A stretch of 41,325 nt of DNA from the NCBI GenBank assembly GCA_016234495.1, contig JACRBI010000023.1, forward strand, positions 1-41,325. The letters run 5' to 3'. The position numbers and the translations under genes were made by a program. Origin of the DNA: Chloroflexota bacterium. GTDB lineage: Bacteria; Chloroflexota; Anaerolineae; Anaerolineales; Villigracilaceae. Below the pieces are notes generated by a model. The model ran no database searches, had not been told where the DNA came from, and saw nothing but the letters and a program-made list of their open reading frames with translations. This document shows positions 23,241-30,306 of the stretch, one piece after another (position 1 is the stretch's first letter; every line of letters starts with the position of its first letter).

Positions 23241-23846
23241 TATTTTGAATGTCTTGCGGTGGATGGGGGAGTGGCCCAATTCTGCGATCATCTCCCGATG
23301 AAATAATGTCCCATACCCTTTGTGGCGGGGGAAGTTGTAGGCGGGGAATTTTGCGTCAAGCCCGCACATGAATTCGTCACGCGCGGTCTTGGCGAGGATG
23401 GATGCGGCGGCGATGCTCAATGAGCGTTGGTCGCCTTTGACGAGCGCGGTTTGCGGAATATCCAGTTCGGGGAGTTCGAGGCGGAAATCTGTCAGTAAAA
23501 AATCTGGAAAGCAATGCAGCATTTCCAATGCGCGGCCTGCGGCGAGACGTGTGGCTGGGACGATGCCAAGCGAGTCTATTTCATCTGCCGAGGCGAAGCC
23601 AACGCCCCATGATCGGACAGCTTCTTTAATTTGCGGAGCAAGCTCGCTGCGCCTGCGGGGAGTCAACTGTTTGGAGTCGCGCACCCCGCTCAAAGTTAAA
23701 GTCAGATGCGGGTTGTTGGGGAGGATGACGGCGCCGACGCAGACCGGTCCAGCCAGCGCGCCGCGTCCTGCTTCGTCCAATCCTGCAATGTGTTTGCATG
23801 TTTGCCAAAGCGCGGATTCGAGGGATAGGTCAGGGGTTGAGGTCAT
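23220..23846 (-). CDS. rnhB: Ribonuclease HII
   Basis: 208 residues, usual RNase HII length. Catalytic motif GLDEAGRGALAGP near residue 22 gives the first Asp and Glu; the conserved DSKQLTPRRR lies near residue 58, and the SIAAASILAKTARDE motif near 145-160 supplies further active-site residues. It removes ribonucleotides from RNA-DNA hybrids. The start overlaps the end of the upstream glycosyltransferase gene by 17 bp, so the two are co-transcribed. Confidence 0.93.
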   Translation of the reverse strand: MTSTPDLSLESALWQTCKHIAGLDEAGRGALAGPVCVGAVILPNNPHLTLTLSGVRDSKQLTPRRRSELAPQIKEAVRSWGVGFASADEIDSLGIVPATRLAAGRALEMLHCFPDFLLTDFRLELPELDIPQTALVKGDQRSLSIAAASILAKTARDEFMCGLDAKFPAYNFPRHKGYGTLFHREMIAELGHSPIHRKTFKIKKSGRL

Positions 23847-24561
23847 ATCTGCCGCGCAGCGAGTTGATATGGATGCGGAAGATGTCGCCGATCATGCGCA
23901 GGGCGTCGCGCACGGCGCTCACTTTGCTGTCGGCGTCGAAATACCATTGAATGGGGATTTCTTTGATCCGCAGCTTCTTTCGGCGTGCCAGGTAAAGAAG
24001 CTCGATATCGAATGACCAGCCCATGAGGGTTTGCTGACGAAAGAGGCTTTCGGTGGCTTCGGCGCGAAAACATTTGAAACCGCATTGGGTGTCGTTGAGC
24101 CCCGGCAGGATTAAGAGTCGAATCGCAAGGTTGATGGCGCGTCCGCCCCAATGCCGGTAGGGCGGCTCATTGAATCGAATTGCCCCCGGGGCTTCACGCG
24201 AGCCGATTGCAATGTCGAAATCCTCGAGTGCGGGAGGAAGAAATTTATGCAGTTCTTCGATCGGCATGGATAGGTCGGCGTCGCAAATAAAACGGAATTC
24301 GCCATGCGCATCCAACATACCGCGCCGCACGGCATTGCCTTTTCCGCGTTCTTCTTCGTGGATGACGATCAGGTCTGGGTGTTGTGTTGCAAATTGGCGG
24401 GCAAGTTCGAGCGTGCGGTCAGAACTTCCGTTTTCAACGATAATCACTTCGGAGGAATACGGTTGGGTTTTGAGGAACGTAAAAATCTGCCCCAGCGTGC
24501 GGGGCAGACGATTCTCTTCATTATGAGCGGGAATAACAATGGATAGGAACGGAGATGCCAA
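23830..24561 (-). CDS. Family 2 glycosyltransferase, DPM/Alg5-like
   Basis: 243 residues. GT-A fold: SIVIPAHNEENRLPRTL at the start, ENGSSDRT, and the nucleotide-sugar/metal motif CDADLS near residue 95, then GSREAPGA and GWSFDIELLYLARR. It resembles polyprenyl-phosphate (dolichyl-phosphate) glucosyl- and mannosyltransferases. It has no membrane helices, so it may work on the inner leaflet with other proteins. It lies 6 nt downstream of the NERD-like gene and overlaps rnhB. Confidence 0.86.
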   Translation of the reverse strand: MASPFLSIVIPAHNEENRLPRTLGQIFTFLKTQPYSSEVIIVENGSSDRTLELARQFATQHPDLIVIHEEERGKGNAVRRGMLDAHGEFRFICDADLSMPIEELHKFLPPALEDFDIAIGSREAPGAIRFNEPPYRHWGGRAINLAIRLLILPGLNDTQCGFKCFRAEATESLFRQQTLMGWSFDIELLYLARRKKLRIKEIPIQWYFDADSKVSAVRDALRMIGDIFRIHINSLRGRYDLNP

Positions 24562-24567
24562 AGTGAA

Positions 24568-25503
24568 CTACATGTTCAAATAGAATACGATCCCAAACCC
24601 GGCGACGATGACACAGCACTCGACGATGAACATTCCCACCAGTAAAATAGCTTGTTTGTTGGACAGGCCCAGGATTTTTCCCCTGGTTGGCGCCTGCTTT
24701 GGAGGCAACTGCATGGATGGGTTTGTCTCACGCAGACTCTGTGGAGCGGTTTGCGGGGCGAATGGGGGGTGACCCTCTTCAAATGCGAAATCGAATTCGT
24801 TGGGGTCGAAAGACTTTGCTGAATCGGCTGCGTCGAAGATTGCCTTCGCGCGCGAGACAGGCCTGGGGGCGGGGGGAGGTGCGGACATGGCGGGTTTGGG
24901 TTTTTCTGGTTGGCGCGGCTCGATGATACGGTCTGCAAGATCATAAACTGATTCGGAACGCCAGATGGGCCGCGCCTGTATCAGTGTGCCGGCGAATTGT
25001 TTGATGGCATCGCTCATTACCACGCGCGCAACCGGCCGCAGGGATTCAATGTGCGCGCCGGGGTCGCTGGCGATCAAGACCGCTTCAACGGGAGAAGGCA
25101 GGTTTATGTTTTGCGTTGCCAGATATTTTTGGACAGCGCGCGCGCGCTTCAACACAATTTCGATCAGGTTGATATTGGCAGGCTGTGAAAGCCCATAGTT
25201 GATGTTGTTCCATTGATCGCCCTTGGCTTCAAACTGTCCTTTTAGCGGTGTGACGTGGATGACATAGATTCCGCCCGGGCCGACCAGAATGATGGGAATC
25301 ACGACCTCAATAATCGGCAGGGTGAAGTTGCGGATCAGCACAAAACCTTTTTCAAGCGCGCGCTCCAATTGGGCGATCACAACCTTTTGGGCTTCCAACT
25401 CGTTGAACCAGTTCAGCCCATATTTCAGTGTTCCCTGTGCGCGGCCTGAAATACTGATGTTTCCTGCGGCATCCTGGAAGGGGGTTTTATCTATGATCTT
25501 CAT
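24568..25503 (-). CDS. NERD-like domain protein with C-terminal membrane helix
   Basis: 311 residues. Residues 30-190 resemble a nuclease-related (NERD) domain: GFVLIRNFTLP, IILVGPGGIYVIHV and GDQW. A long low-complexity linker rich in Pro and Ala (about 200-280) leads to one C-terminal membrane helix (about 285-308). The NERD region lacks obvious extra catalytic motifs, so nuclease activity is uncertain. It probably heads an operon with the small upstream gene, the glycosyltransferase and rnhB. Confidence 0.6.
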   Translation of the reverse strand: MKIIDKTPFQDAAGNISISGRAQGTLKYGLNWFNELEAQKVVIAQLERALEKGFVLIRNFTLPIIEVVIPIILVGPGGIYVIHVTPLKGQFEAKGDQWNNINYGLSQPANINLIEIVLKRARAVQKYLATQNINLPSPVEAVLIASDPGAHIESLRPVARVVMSDAIKQFAGTLIQARPIWRSESVYDLADRIIEPRQPEKPKPAMSAPPPAPRPVSRAKAIFDAADSAKSFDPNEFDFAFEEGHPPFAPQTAPQSLRETNPSMQLPPKQAPTRGKILGLSNKQAILLVGMFIVECCVIVAGFGIVFYLNM

Positions 25504-25515
25504 TGCTTTTCACTT

Positions 25516-25818
25516 TTAGAAAGCCGGTACTTTCTCAAGCTCGTCGCGGGTTGCCTTTTCACTGGTGGCGAGAATCTCGCGGTCGTCCTGTTTTAAGATC
25601 ATCACAGGTTTCCCGAGCTTGAATGTGCTGGCATTTAATTCTTCACGCGCGCCGGTCACATAGGTTTGACCTTTTTGCAGGCGTTCCAGCAGCGTTTTGC
25701 GGTCCACCAGAACCCGGTCAGAGTAAGTAGCGCCGCGCCGTTGATAGGCGCGCACCAGGGTGATCTGACCATTTTTATAACGGACTGCTTCGATGACTCC
25801 ATCAATTTTTTTGCTCAT
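25516..25818 (-). CDS. Small conserved hypothetical protein
   Basis: 100 residues, starting MSKKIDGVIEAVRY at 25818, with an AGAGG Shine-Dalgarno about 8 nt upstream; an upstream in-frame start is less likely. It has a beta-rich N-terminal half (GQITLVRAYQRRG, SDRVLVDRKTL), no membrane segment, and no family I recognise. It ends 12 nt before the NERD-like gene, suggesting a shared transcript. Confidence 0.65.
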   Translation of the reverse strand: MSKKIDGVIEAVRYKNGQITLVRAYQRRGATYSDRVLVDRKTLLERLQKGQTYVTGAREELNASTFKLGKPVMILKQDDREILATSEKATRDELEKVPAF

Positions 25819-25851
25819 TGGCTTTCCTCTCAAGCAATTTTAGCACACAAG

Positions 25852-25894
25852 ATAAAAGCCACAGCCACAAAGAATTACTCTGTGAATCTGTGGC
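25852..25894 (-). terminator. Terminator-like hairpin after the tRNA-Pro transcript
   Basis: GCCACAG (25858-25864) pairs with CTGTGGC (25888-25894) around a long loop with inner pairing. On the minus strand it is followed by TTTTATC. Confidence 0.5.
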
Positions 25895-25900
25895 CTTACT

Positions 25901-26104
25901 GTCGGGGCGAAAGGATTCGCATCGTCCCCCCTGCGGGGAAACCTGCGACCCATCTTTCCAAACATTTTGTCGGGGCGAAAGGATTCGCATCGTCCCCCCT
26001 GTGGGGAAACCTGCGACCCATCTTTCCAAACATTTTGTCGGGGCGAAAGGATTCGCATCGTCCCCCCTGTGGGGAAACCTGCGACCCATCTTTCCAAACA
26101 TTTT
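25901..26104. repeat. Three 68-bp tandem repeats carrying the tRNA-Pro 3' end
   Basis: Units start at 25901, 25969 and 26037 with a strict 68-bp period, and the tRNA itself continues the phase at 26105. Each unit holds an 18-nt copy of the tRNA 3' end (acceptor and T-arm strand) plus a 50-nt linker. The units differ by about one base. They lie downstream of the tRNA in its direction of transcription. Confidence 0.92.
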
Positions 26105-26105
26105 G

Positions 26106-26180
26106 TCGGGGCGAAAGGATTCGAACCTTCGACCTCTTGCTCCCAAAGCAAGCGCGCTAGCCGGACTGCGCCACGCCCCG
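26106..26180 (-). tRNA. tRNA-Pro(TGG)
   Basis: 75 nt, full cloverleaf: acceptor CGGGGCG/CGCCCCG, D-arm GCGC..GCGC, anticodon arm CTTGC-TTTGGGA-GCAAG giving anticodon TGG, and T-arm with TTCGAAT. Discriminator base A; CCA is not encoded. It decodes proline CCN codons. It is unusual in being flanked on both sides by tandem arrays of its own end fragments. Confidence 0.95.
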
Positions 26181-26408
26181 ATATTCACTTTTACAGCACA
26201 CGCGCCATCTCCGTCTTCGCGCTGCGCCACGCCCCGATATTCACTTTTACAGCACACGCGCCATCTCCGTCTTCGCGCTGCGCCACGCCCCGATATTCAC
26301 TTTTACAGCACACGCGCGCCATCTCCGTCTTCGCGCTGCGCCACGCCCCGATATTCACTTTTACAGCACACGCGCGCCATCTCCGTCTTCGCGCTGCGCC
26401 ACGCCCCG
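26181..26408. repeat. Four 56-58-bp tandem repeats carrying the tRNA-Pro 5' end
   Basis: Copies of the first 15 nt of the tRNA recur with ends at 26236, 26292, 26350 and 26408 (periods 56, 56, 58, 58; the longer ones have one extra CG). Each unit has a 15-nt tRNA 5' end copy next to a promoter-like TAAAAG box placed 7 nt before it on the minus strand, then a 35-nt linker. It lies upstream of the tRNA in its transcription direction. Confidence 0.92.
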
Positions 26409-26427
26409 ATCAAATGAACTGCGCGAG

Positions 26428-26433
26428 TATAAT
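26428..26433 (+). promoter_or_regulatory. -10 box TATAAT for a leaderless esterase transcript
   Basis: TATAAT ends 7 nt before ATG 26441. The upstream sequence is the tRNA-repeat array. Confidence 0.5.
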
Positions 26434-26440
26434 GCGAAGG

Positions 26441-27355
26441 ATGAACACCCGTCAAGCAAATATCGCCGCCACTTGTATTACGCTTCTTTTTGGACTTTCA
26501 GCCTGTTCCGCTCCAATCGAACAAGTCCCCACCCAAACTGTCATTTTCCCAACCTCCACCCCGACAGCGACCTTCACTTTTGGCGTCACTCCCGCCACGT
26601 TGACTCCTGACCCGGCGTCCATCTCAACTCCATTTACTTGCGCTGGCGAAAATGGTCTTGTTGAAAAAAAAATCGTCGAAACTACCAAACCTCCGCAGGA
26701 GTTTTTGATTTACCTGCCTCCGTGCTACGAAAGTTCAGCCGATCTTCGTTTCCCTGTGCTGTACTTGTTGCACGGACAAACCTATACCGACGATCAGTGG
26801 ATTCGCCTCGGTGTGCCACAGATCGCTGACCACCTTATCCAGGCGGGGGAGATCATCCCTTTTATTATCGTCTTCCCCGATGACCGTTATTGGAATTTGG
26901 AGGCAGGCTCGGGCTTCGGCGACCGTTTGATCAATGCCGTCATCCCGTTTGTGGACGAGAACTATCGCACCCTCGCAGACCGCGATTACCGCTCACTAGG
27001 CGGTCTCTCTCGCGGCGGCGGCTGGGCAATCGAATTGGGATTCGCTCACCCCGAACTTTTTGGCGCGCTGGGACTACACTCGCCGGCCATAAAGGTAAAA
27101 GACGGCCCGCACATTGAAAGGATAATCAAAGCCCTGCCCGAAAAGGACCATCCGCTTTTGTGGCTGGACATTGGCGATGTGGACCCTGAATTGGCGAGCG
27201 TGATTCCCTTTGAAGAGAAACTCACCGGAAATGATTATGTCCATGAATTTCATTTGTACCCCGGCGGTCATACCGAAGATTACTGGGGTGACCATGCCGA
27301 AGAATATCTGCGCTGGTACGCGCAGCGATGGATGGAAGAAACAACGGGACAATAA
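26441..27355 (+). CDS. Lipoprotein esterase, alpha/beta-hydrolase (esterase D/enterochelin-esterase-like)
   Basis: 304 residues. A lipoprotein signal with lipobox LSAC (Cys around residue 20) and a Thr/Pro-rich stalk lead into an alpha/beta hydrolase: LYLLHGQTYTDDQW, a nucleophile serine in GGLSRGGGW, and a catalytic His in GGHTEDYW near the C-terminus. The family cleaves short acyl or feruloyl esters at the cell surface. The start at 26441 is chosen because TATAAT ends 7 nt upstream and the signal peptide follows; longer frames upstream run through the repeat array and are spurious. Confidence 0.85.
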   Translation: MNTRQANIAATCITLLFGLSACSAPIEQVPTQTVIFPTSTPTATFTFGVTPATLTPDPASISTPFTCAGENGLVEKKIVETTKPPQEFLIYLPPCYESSADLRFPVLYLLHGQTYTDDQWIRLGVPQIADHLIQAGEIIPFIIVFPDDRYWNLEAGSGFGDRLINAVIPFVDENYRTLADRDYRSLGGLSRGGGWAIELGFAHPELFGALGLHSPAIKVKDGPHIERIIKALPEKDHPLLWLDIGDVDPELASVIPFEEKLTGNDYVHEFHLYPGGHTEDYWGDHAEEYLRWYAQRWMEETTGQ

Positions 27356-27365
27356 AAGAGATTTA

Positions 27366-27433
27366 ACCACGGAGATCACAAAGAACACAGAGAGAATTTT
27401 AATAAACTCTGTGACCTCAGTGTTCTCAGTGGT
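27366..27433. repeat. Imperfect palindromic repeat, copy 1
   Basis: ACCACGGAGATCACA at one end and CTCAGTGTTCTCAGTGGT at the other form a long, imperfect hairpin around an AT-rich centre. A related copy is at 29185-29256. It lies just after the esterase gene. Confidence 0.75.
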
Positions 27434-27484
27434 AATGCTTTTGCCTTGAACTATTTCATGTGTAAGAAGAAGCAATCACTAAGA

Positions 27485-27490
27485 TATAAT
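27485..27490 (+). promoter_or_regulatory. -10 box TATAAT of galE
   Basis: TATAAT lies 29 nt before ATG 27520; AGGAG follows at the right distance from the start. Confidence 0.5.
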
Positions 27491-27519
27491 TTCCCGACAA
27501 TTTATTTCAGGAGATTCAA

Positions 27520-28497
27520 ATGAACATACTGGTTACAGGCGGAGCGGGGTACATTGGTTCCGCCACCGCTGAAGCATTGATTCAGGCCGGACACACGGTC
27601 ACAGTTTATGATTCACTCGTCACGGGTCATCGCGCGGCGGTGCCTGCGGACGCAAAATTCATTCACGCCAGCCTTGATGATTCTCATTCATTGGCCGAAG
27701 CGCTGACATCCACCAAATTCGACGCGGTCATGCATTTCGCGGCGTTCATCGAAGCCGGCGAAAGCATGAAAGACCCGGGCAAATTCTTCCGCAATAACTT
27801 TGTGAACTCGCTGCAATTGATGGAAACCGCTGTGAAAAGCGGGGTGAAGCGCATCGTCTTTTCATCCACGGCGGCGGTGTATCAATCCAGCGAAGAACCG
27901 TTGACCGAAGAGTCGCCCATTGGCCCGACGAACGTCTACGGCCACACAAAGCTGATGACCGAGCAGGCGCTCGAATGGTATCGCAGCATTCACGGCTTGC
28001 ACTTCGCAGCCTTGCGTTACTTCAATGCCTGCGGAGCGCTGCCCGGGCGCGGCGAAGCGCACCAGCCTGAGTCACATTTGATTCCGCGCGTGTTGCAGAT
28101 CGCATTGGGGCAGGCCGAGTCCGCGACCATTTACGGCACAGACTATCCCACGCCGGACGGAACCTGCATCCGCGATTACATCCACATTGCAGATTTGGTC
28201 TCAGCGCATTTGCTGGCGTTGGGCGCGCTTGAGTCACGTGACAAGATGATCTATAACGTCGGCAGCGGGAACGGTTTCTCGGTGAGGGAAGTGATCGAGA
28301 CGGCGAGGCAGGTTACAGGTCACGCCATACCCGCGATTGAAGCGCCGCGTCGTTCCGGTGATTCGGCGCGGTTGGTCGCATCCCCGAAAAAAATCATGGA
28401 CGAATTAGGCTGGAAGCCGCAGCATACCAACATGCGCGACATCCTTTCCAGCGCGTGGGAGTGGCACAAGTCGCATCCCAATGGATATGAAAAATGA
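27520..28497 (+). CDS. galE: UDP-glucose 4-epimerase
   Basis: 325 residues, extended SDR family. The NAD-binding motif is GGAGYIGS at residues 7-14, the catalytic Ser/Thr lies in FSSTAAVY, and the Tyr-Lys pair in YGHTKLM near residue 147. It interconverts UDP-glucose and UDP-galactose, supplying galactose for cell-surface glycans. An AGGAG motif precedes the start. Its stop overlaps the start of the protease gene by 4 bp (ATGA), so both are on one transcript. Confidence 0.92.
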   Translation: MNILVTGGAGYIGSATAEALIQAGHTVTVYDSLVTGHRAAVPADAKFIHASLDDSHSLAEALTSTKFDAVMHFAAFIEAGESMKDPGKFFRNNFVNSLQLMETAVKSGVKRIVFSSTAAVYQSSEEPLTEESPIGPTNVYGHTKLMTEQALEWYRSIHGLHFAALRYFNACGALPGRGEAHQPESHLIPRVLQIALGQAESATIYGTDYPTPDGTCIRDYIHIADLVSAHLLALGALESRDKMIYNVGSGNGFSVREVIETARQVTGHAIPAIEAPRRSGDSARLVASPKKIMDELGWKPQHTNMRDILSSAWEWHKSHPNGYEK

Positions 28498-29144
28498 ATC
28501 TACTCACTTTTGTGATCGTGCTCGCCGGCTGGGTTTTCTCGCTTTGCCTGCATGAATTTTCGCACGCGCTGGTTGCCTATTACGGCGGCGACACGACCGT
28601 GAAAGACAAAGGCTACCTCACGTTCAATCCGCTCAAATATACACATCCCGTTTACTCATTGCTAATTCCAATGATCTTCCTATTGATGGGTGGAATTGGT
28701 TTGCCGGGCGGCGCGGTTTATATTGAGCGATGGAGATTGCGTGACCGAAGATGGGAGACTGCTGTTTCGCTGGCGGGACCATTCTCCAACGCGCTTCTTG
28801 CTTTAATCCTCGGCTTGATCCTGCGCTACGGGCCGGTCACCACCCTCGGCATTTGGCCGGGACTCGCCTTCCTGGGCTTGCTTCAAATTTCAGCGGTCGT
28901 GCTTAACTTGATTCCCCTCCCGCCCTTTGACGGGTACGGCGCGCTCGAGCCGCACCTGCCCATGAGCGTGCGCATGAAATTCAATGACATGCGCGGAATG
29001 TTATCGTGGGTGGTGTTCCTTGCGCTCTGGTATGTGCCATTCATCGGTTCGATGTTTTGGAATCTCATCTTCTTCCTCTCCCGCCTCGCAGGGATTCCCT
29101 TGCAGTTGGCCGGGCTGGGGTTGAGTCAATTTAAGTTTTGGTAA
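28494..29144 (+). CDS. Site-2 protease-type (M50) membrane metalloprotease
   Basis: 216 residues, several membrane helices. Zinc motif HEFSH (HExxH) near residue 21 and the second motif NLIPLPPFDG near residue 140 give the metal ligands of M50/SpoIVFB-type proteases. It cuts membrane-bound substrates within the bilayer. Translationally coupled to galE by a 4-bp overlap. The last 45 bp, ending exactly at the TAA, are repeated at 29956-30000, on the other side of an inserted nucleotidyltransferase cassette. Confidence 0.88.
   Translation: MNLLTFVIVLAGWVFSLCLHEFSHALVAYYGGDTTVKDKGYLTFNPLKYTHPVYSLLIPMIFLLMGGIGLPGGAVYIERWRLRDRRWETAVSLAGPFSNALLALILGLILRYGPVTTLGIWPGLAFLGLLQISAVVLNLIPLPPFDGYGALEPHLPMSVRMKFNDMRGMLSWVVFLALWYVPFIGSMFWNLIFFLSRLAGIPLQLAGLGLSQFKFW
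29100..29144. repeat. 45-bp direct repeat, left copy (3' end of the M50 gene)
   Basis: Identical to 29956-30000 except for one base (29121). Ends exactly at the stop codon. The two copies are 856 bp apart and bracket the toxin-antitoxin-like pair. Confidence 0.9.
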
Positions 29145-29162
29145 TGATGATTGCAGATAAAT

Positions 29163-29295
29163 CGGGAGTGGCTAAAAATCTCTTACCACGGAGATCACGA
29201 AGTCCACAGAGATTTTTTAAAGGGGTTTTCTCTGTGATCTCTGTGCCCTCTGTGGTTAAATCTTTTTGGCAAGCCCACGAGATTAGCCACTCCGG
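29163..29295. repeat. Nested palindromic repeat, copy 2 (MITE-like)
   Basis: Outer arms CGGGAGTGGCTAA..ATCTC (29163-29182) and GAGATTAGCCACTCCGG (29279-29295) enclose an inner palindrome (29185-29256) that is related to the repeat at 27366-27433. Confidence 0.7.
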
Positions 29296-29331
29296 ATAAA
29301 CCTTGAGTCGCAAAAAACTCAAAAGGTTTGC

Positions 29332-29337
29332 TATACT
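29332..29337 (+). promoter_or_regulatory. Extended -10 box for a leaderless antitoxin-like transcript
   Basis: TGCTATACT (TG-n-TATACT), 6 nt, then ATG 29344; no Shine-Dalgarno. Confidence 0.5.
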
Positions 29338-29343
29338 AAACCC

Positions 29344-29553
29344 ATGGACGAAAATAAATTTCCCCGATTGGATAAAACCGTTTTCTCGGTCGTCTCGTTG
29401 GAAGAAGCCGATAACGATGAGATGGAATTTTGGCTTTCCAAAACGCCTTATGAACGGTTGAGTGCATTGGAAACCTTGAGGCAAATTTTCTATGGCTACA
29501 ATCCAACTACCACCCGACTTCAAAGAATTTTTGAAATTGCTGAAAGAGCATGA
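29344..29553 (+). CDS. Small partner protein of nucleotidyltransferase (antitoxin-like)
   Basis: 69 residues. The segment FWLSKTPYERLSALETLRQI followed by a GYNPTTTRLQRIFEIAE tail is a pattern I recognise from short proteins encoded directly before AbiEii/DUF6036-type nucleotidyltransferases. It overlaps the downstream nucleotidyltransferase gene by 62 bp in another frame, which suggests tight coupling. It may be the antitoxin or an accessory subunit; the assignment is by context. Confidence 0.7.
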   Translation: MDENKFPRLDKTVFSVVSLEEADNDEMEFWLSKTPYERLSALETLRQIFYGYNPTTTRLQRIFEIAERA

Positions 29554-29941
29554 AGTTCGCTATTTGTTGATTGGGGGCTATGCGGTTGGCTATCACGGAT
29601 ACATCCGCGCCACTGGCGACATGGATATATGGATTGCCATTCACCCGGACAATGCCCATAAAATGGTCGCTGTTTTGAAAGCCTTTGGCTTTGATCACCC
29701 AGACTTAAGCGATGACCTGTTTTTACAGGAAAATAAGATTCTGCGCATGGGTGTTCCGCCCGTGAGACTTGAAATCACCACATCCATTTCTGGCGTTGAC
29801 TTTGACGAATGTTTTCATACGCGGGTCGTGGATGAGCTTGACGGCGTCGAGGTCAATTTAATTGATTTGGAAAATCTCAAGAAAAACAAAAAGGCCAGTG
29901 GGAGATTAAAAGACCTGACGGATTTCAAAAAATTGTCTTGA
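29492..29941 (+). CDS. Nucleotidyltransferase, DUF6036/AbiEii-like (toxin-antitoxin-type)
   Basis: 149 residues. Nucleotidyltransferase signature LLIGGYAVGYHGYIRATGDMD (GG, then DxD) near residues 25-45, and a third acidic/strand region with RLEITTSISG. This class transfers NMP to an RNA or protein target and often acts as a toxin in TA or phage-defence modules. It is paired with the small gene overlapping its start. The two genes sit between 45-bp direct repeats, so the module looks inserted. Confidence 0.78.
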   Translation: MATIQLPPDFKEFLKLLKEHEVRYLLIGGYAVGYHGYIRATGDMDIWIAIHPDNAHKMVAVLKAFGFDHPDLSDDLFLQENKILRMGVPPVRLEITTSISGVDFDECFHTRVVDELDGVEVNLIDLENLKKNKKASGRLKDLTDFKKLS

Positions 29942-29955
29942 TGTATCATTTTGCA

Positions 29956-30000
29956 TTGCAGTTGGCCGGGCTGGGGCTGAGTCAATTTAAGTTTTGGTAA
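29956..30000. repeat. 45-bp direct repeat, right copy
   Basis: Copy of the M50 gene 3' end including its stop codon, one mismatch to 29100-29144. It lies 14 bp after the nucleotidyltransferase gene and 39 bp before the ilv operon promoter. Confidence 0.9.
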
Positions 30001-30038
30001 GACACCTTACACTTTCCTCCGAATCCCACATTTTCCCC

Positions 30039-30066
30039 TTGACTTATTTCCGTTTCCGCCTATAAT
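30039..30066 (+). promoter_or_regulatory. Sigma70-type promoter of the ilv-leu-cimA operon
   Basis: TTGACT (30039-30044), 16-bp spacer, TATAAT (30061-30066). Predicted start about 30073, giving a short 5' leader before the leader peptide. Confidence 0.85.
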
Positions 30067-30085
30067 CGGGCGAAATTCACAAGCC

Positions 30086-30190
30086 ATGTACACACTTTTA
30101 TCCAGCCTCTCCCTTATTGTAGTCGTCCTTGTAGTCCTTATTATTAAAGGACAATTTTCGGTTAGGATGGCAGCGGTGAGAGTAAAGTAA
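30086..30190 (+). CDS. ilvL: Branched-chain amino acid leader peptide (attenuation)
   Basis: 34 residues starting MYTLLSSLS. Codons 10-20 (30113-30145) encode [11 protein letters not shown], eleven branched-chain codons in a row, using both common and rare Leu/Val/Ile triplets. This is the hallmark of leader peptides that sense charged tRNA-Leu, -Val and -Ile. It starts about 13 nt after the predicted transcription start and ends 20 nt before a strong terminator (30210). The TAA at 30188-30190 places a terminating ribosome over the antiterminator strand at 30160-30170. Confidence 0.85.
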   Translation: MYTLLSSLSLIVVVLVVLIIKGQFSVRMAAVRVK

Positions 30191-30222
30191 ATCACTGAAT
30201 GAGAACGAGAGCCGCCCTAACC
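30134..30222 (+). promoter_or_regulatory. Attenuator: pause hairpin and antiterminator pairing
   Basis: GTCCTT (30134-30139) pairs with AAGGAC (30147-30152) as the first hairpin, inside the control codons. GGTTAGGATGG (30160-30170) pairs with CCGCCCTAACC (30212-30222) in the terminator: 10 of 11 positions pair, one of them G-U. A ribosome stalled at the Leu/Ile/Val run leaves the second pairing free and blocks the terminator. Confidence 0.75.
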
Positions 30223-30237
30223 ACGGGCGGCTTTTTT
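30210..30237 (+). terminator. Attenuator terminator of the ilv operon
   Basis: AGCCGCCC (30210-30217) pairs perfectly with GGGCGGCT (30225-30232) around a 7-nt loop and is followed by a T-run. Confidence 0.93.
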
Positions 30238-30253
30238 ATTATCAATTAAGAGC

Positions 30254-30306
30254 GGACGATAGACCGTTGACCGTAAAACACCGTCCATCGTCTACCGTCT
30301 ACGGTC
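30254..30306. repeat. Palindromic spacer repeat, family A, before ilvD
   Basis: Imperfect inverted repeat built from GACGATAGACCG-type words and their complements (GTCCATCGTC, CTACGGTC). Related copies lie at 33727, 34373 and 39545. Confidence 0.65.

Noticed and set aside
25901-26408. CRISPR array
   Set aside because: The repeat units are near-identical throughout with no variable spacers, contain tRNA-end copies, and no cas genes are nearby.
25818-26417. Long reading frames on both strands over the tRNA-Pro and its repeats
   Set aside because: They are translations of repeated tRNA fragments (repeating RPPCGETCDPSFQTF-like peptides), a well-known spurious pattern; there is no ribosome site and the esterase starts later at 26441.
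29131-29523. 130-residue minus-strand frame overlapping the TA-like pair
   Set aside because: Reads through the palindromic repeat and opposite a better-supported pair of plus-strand genes.
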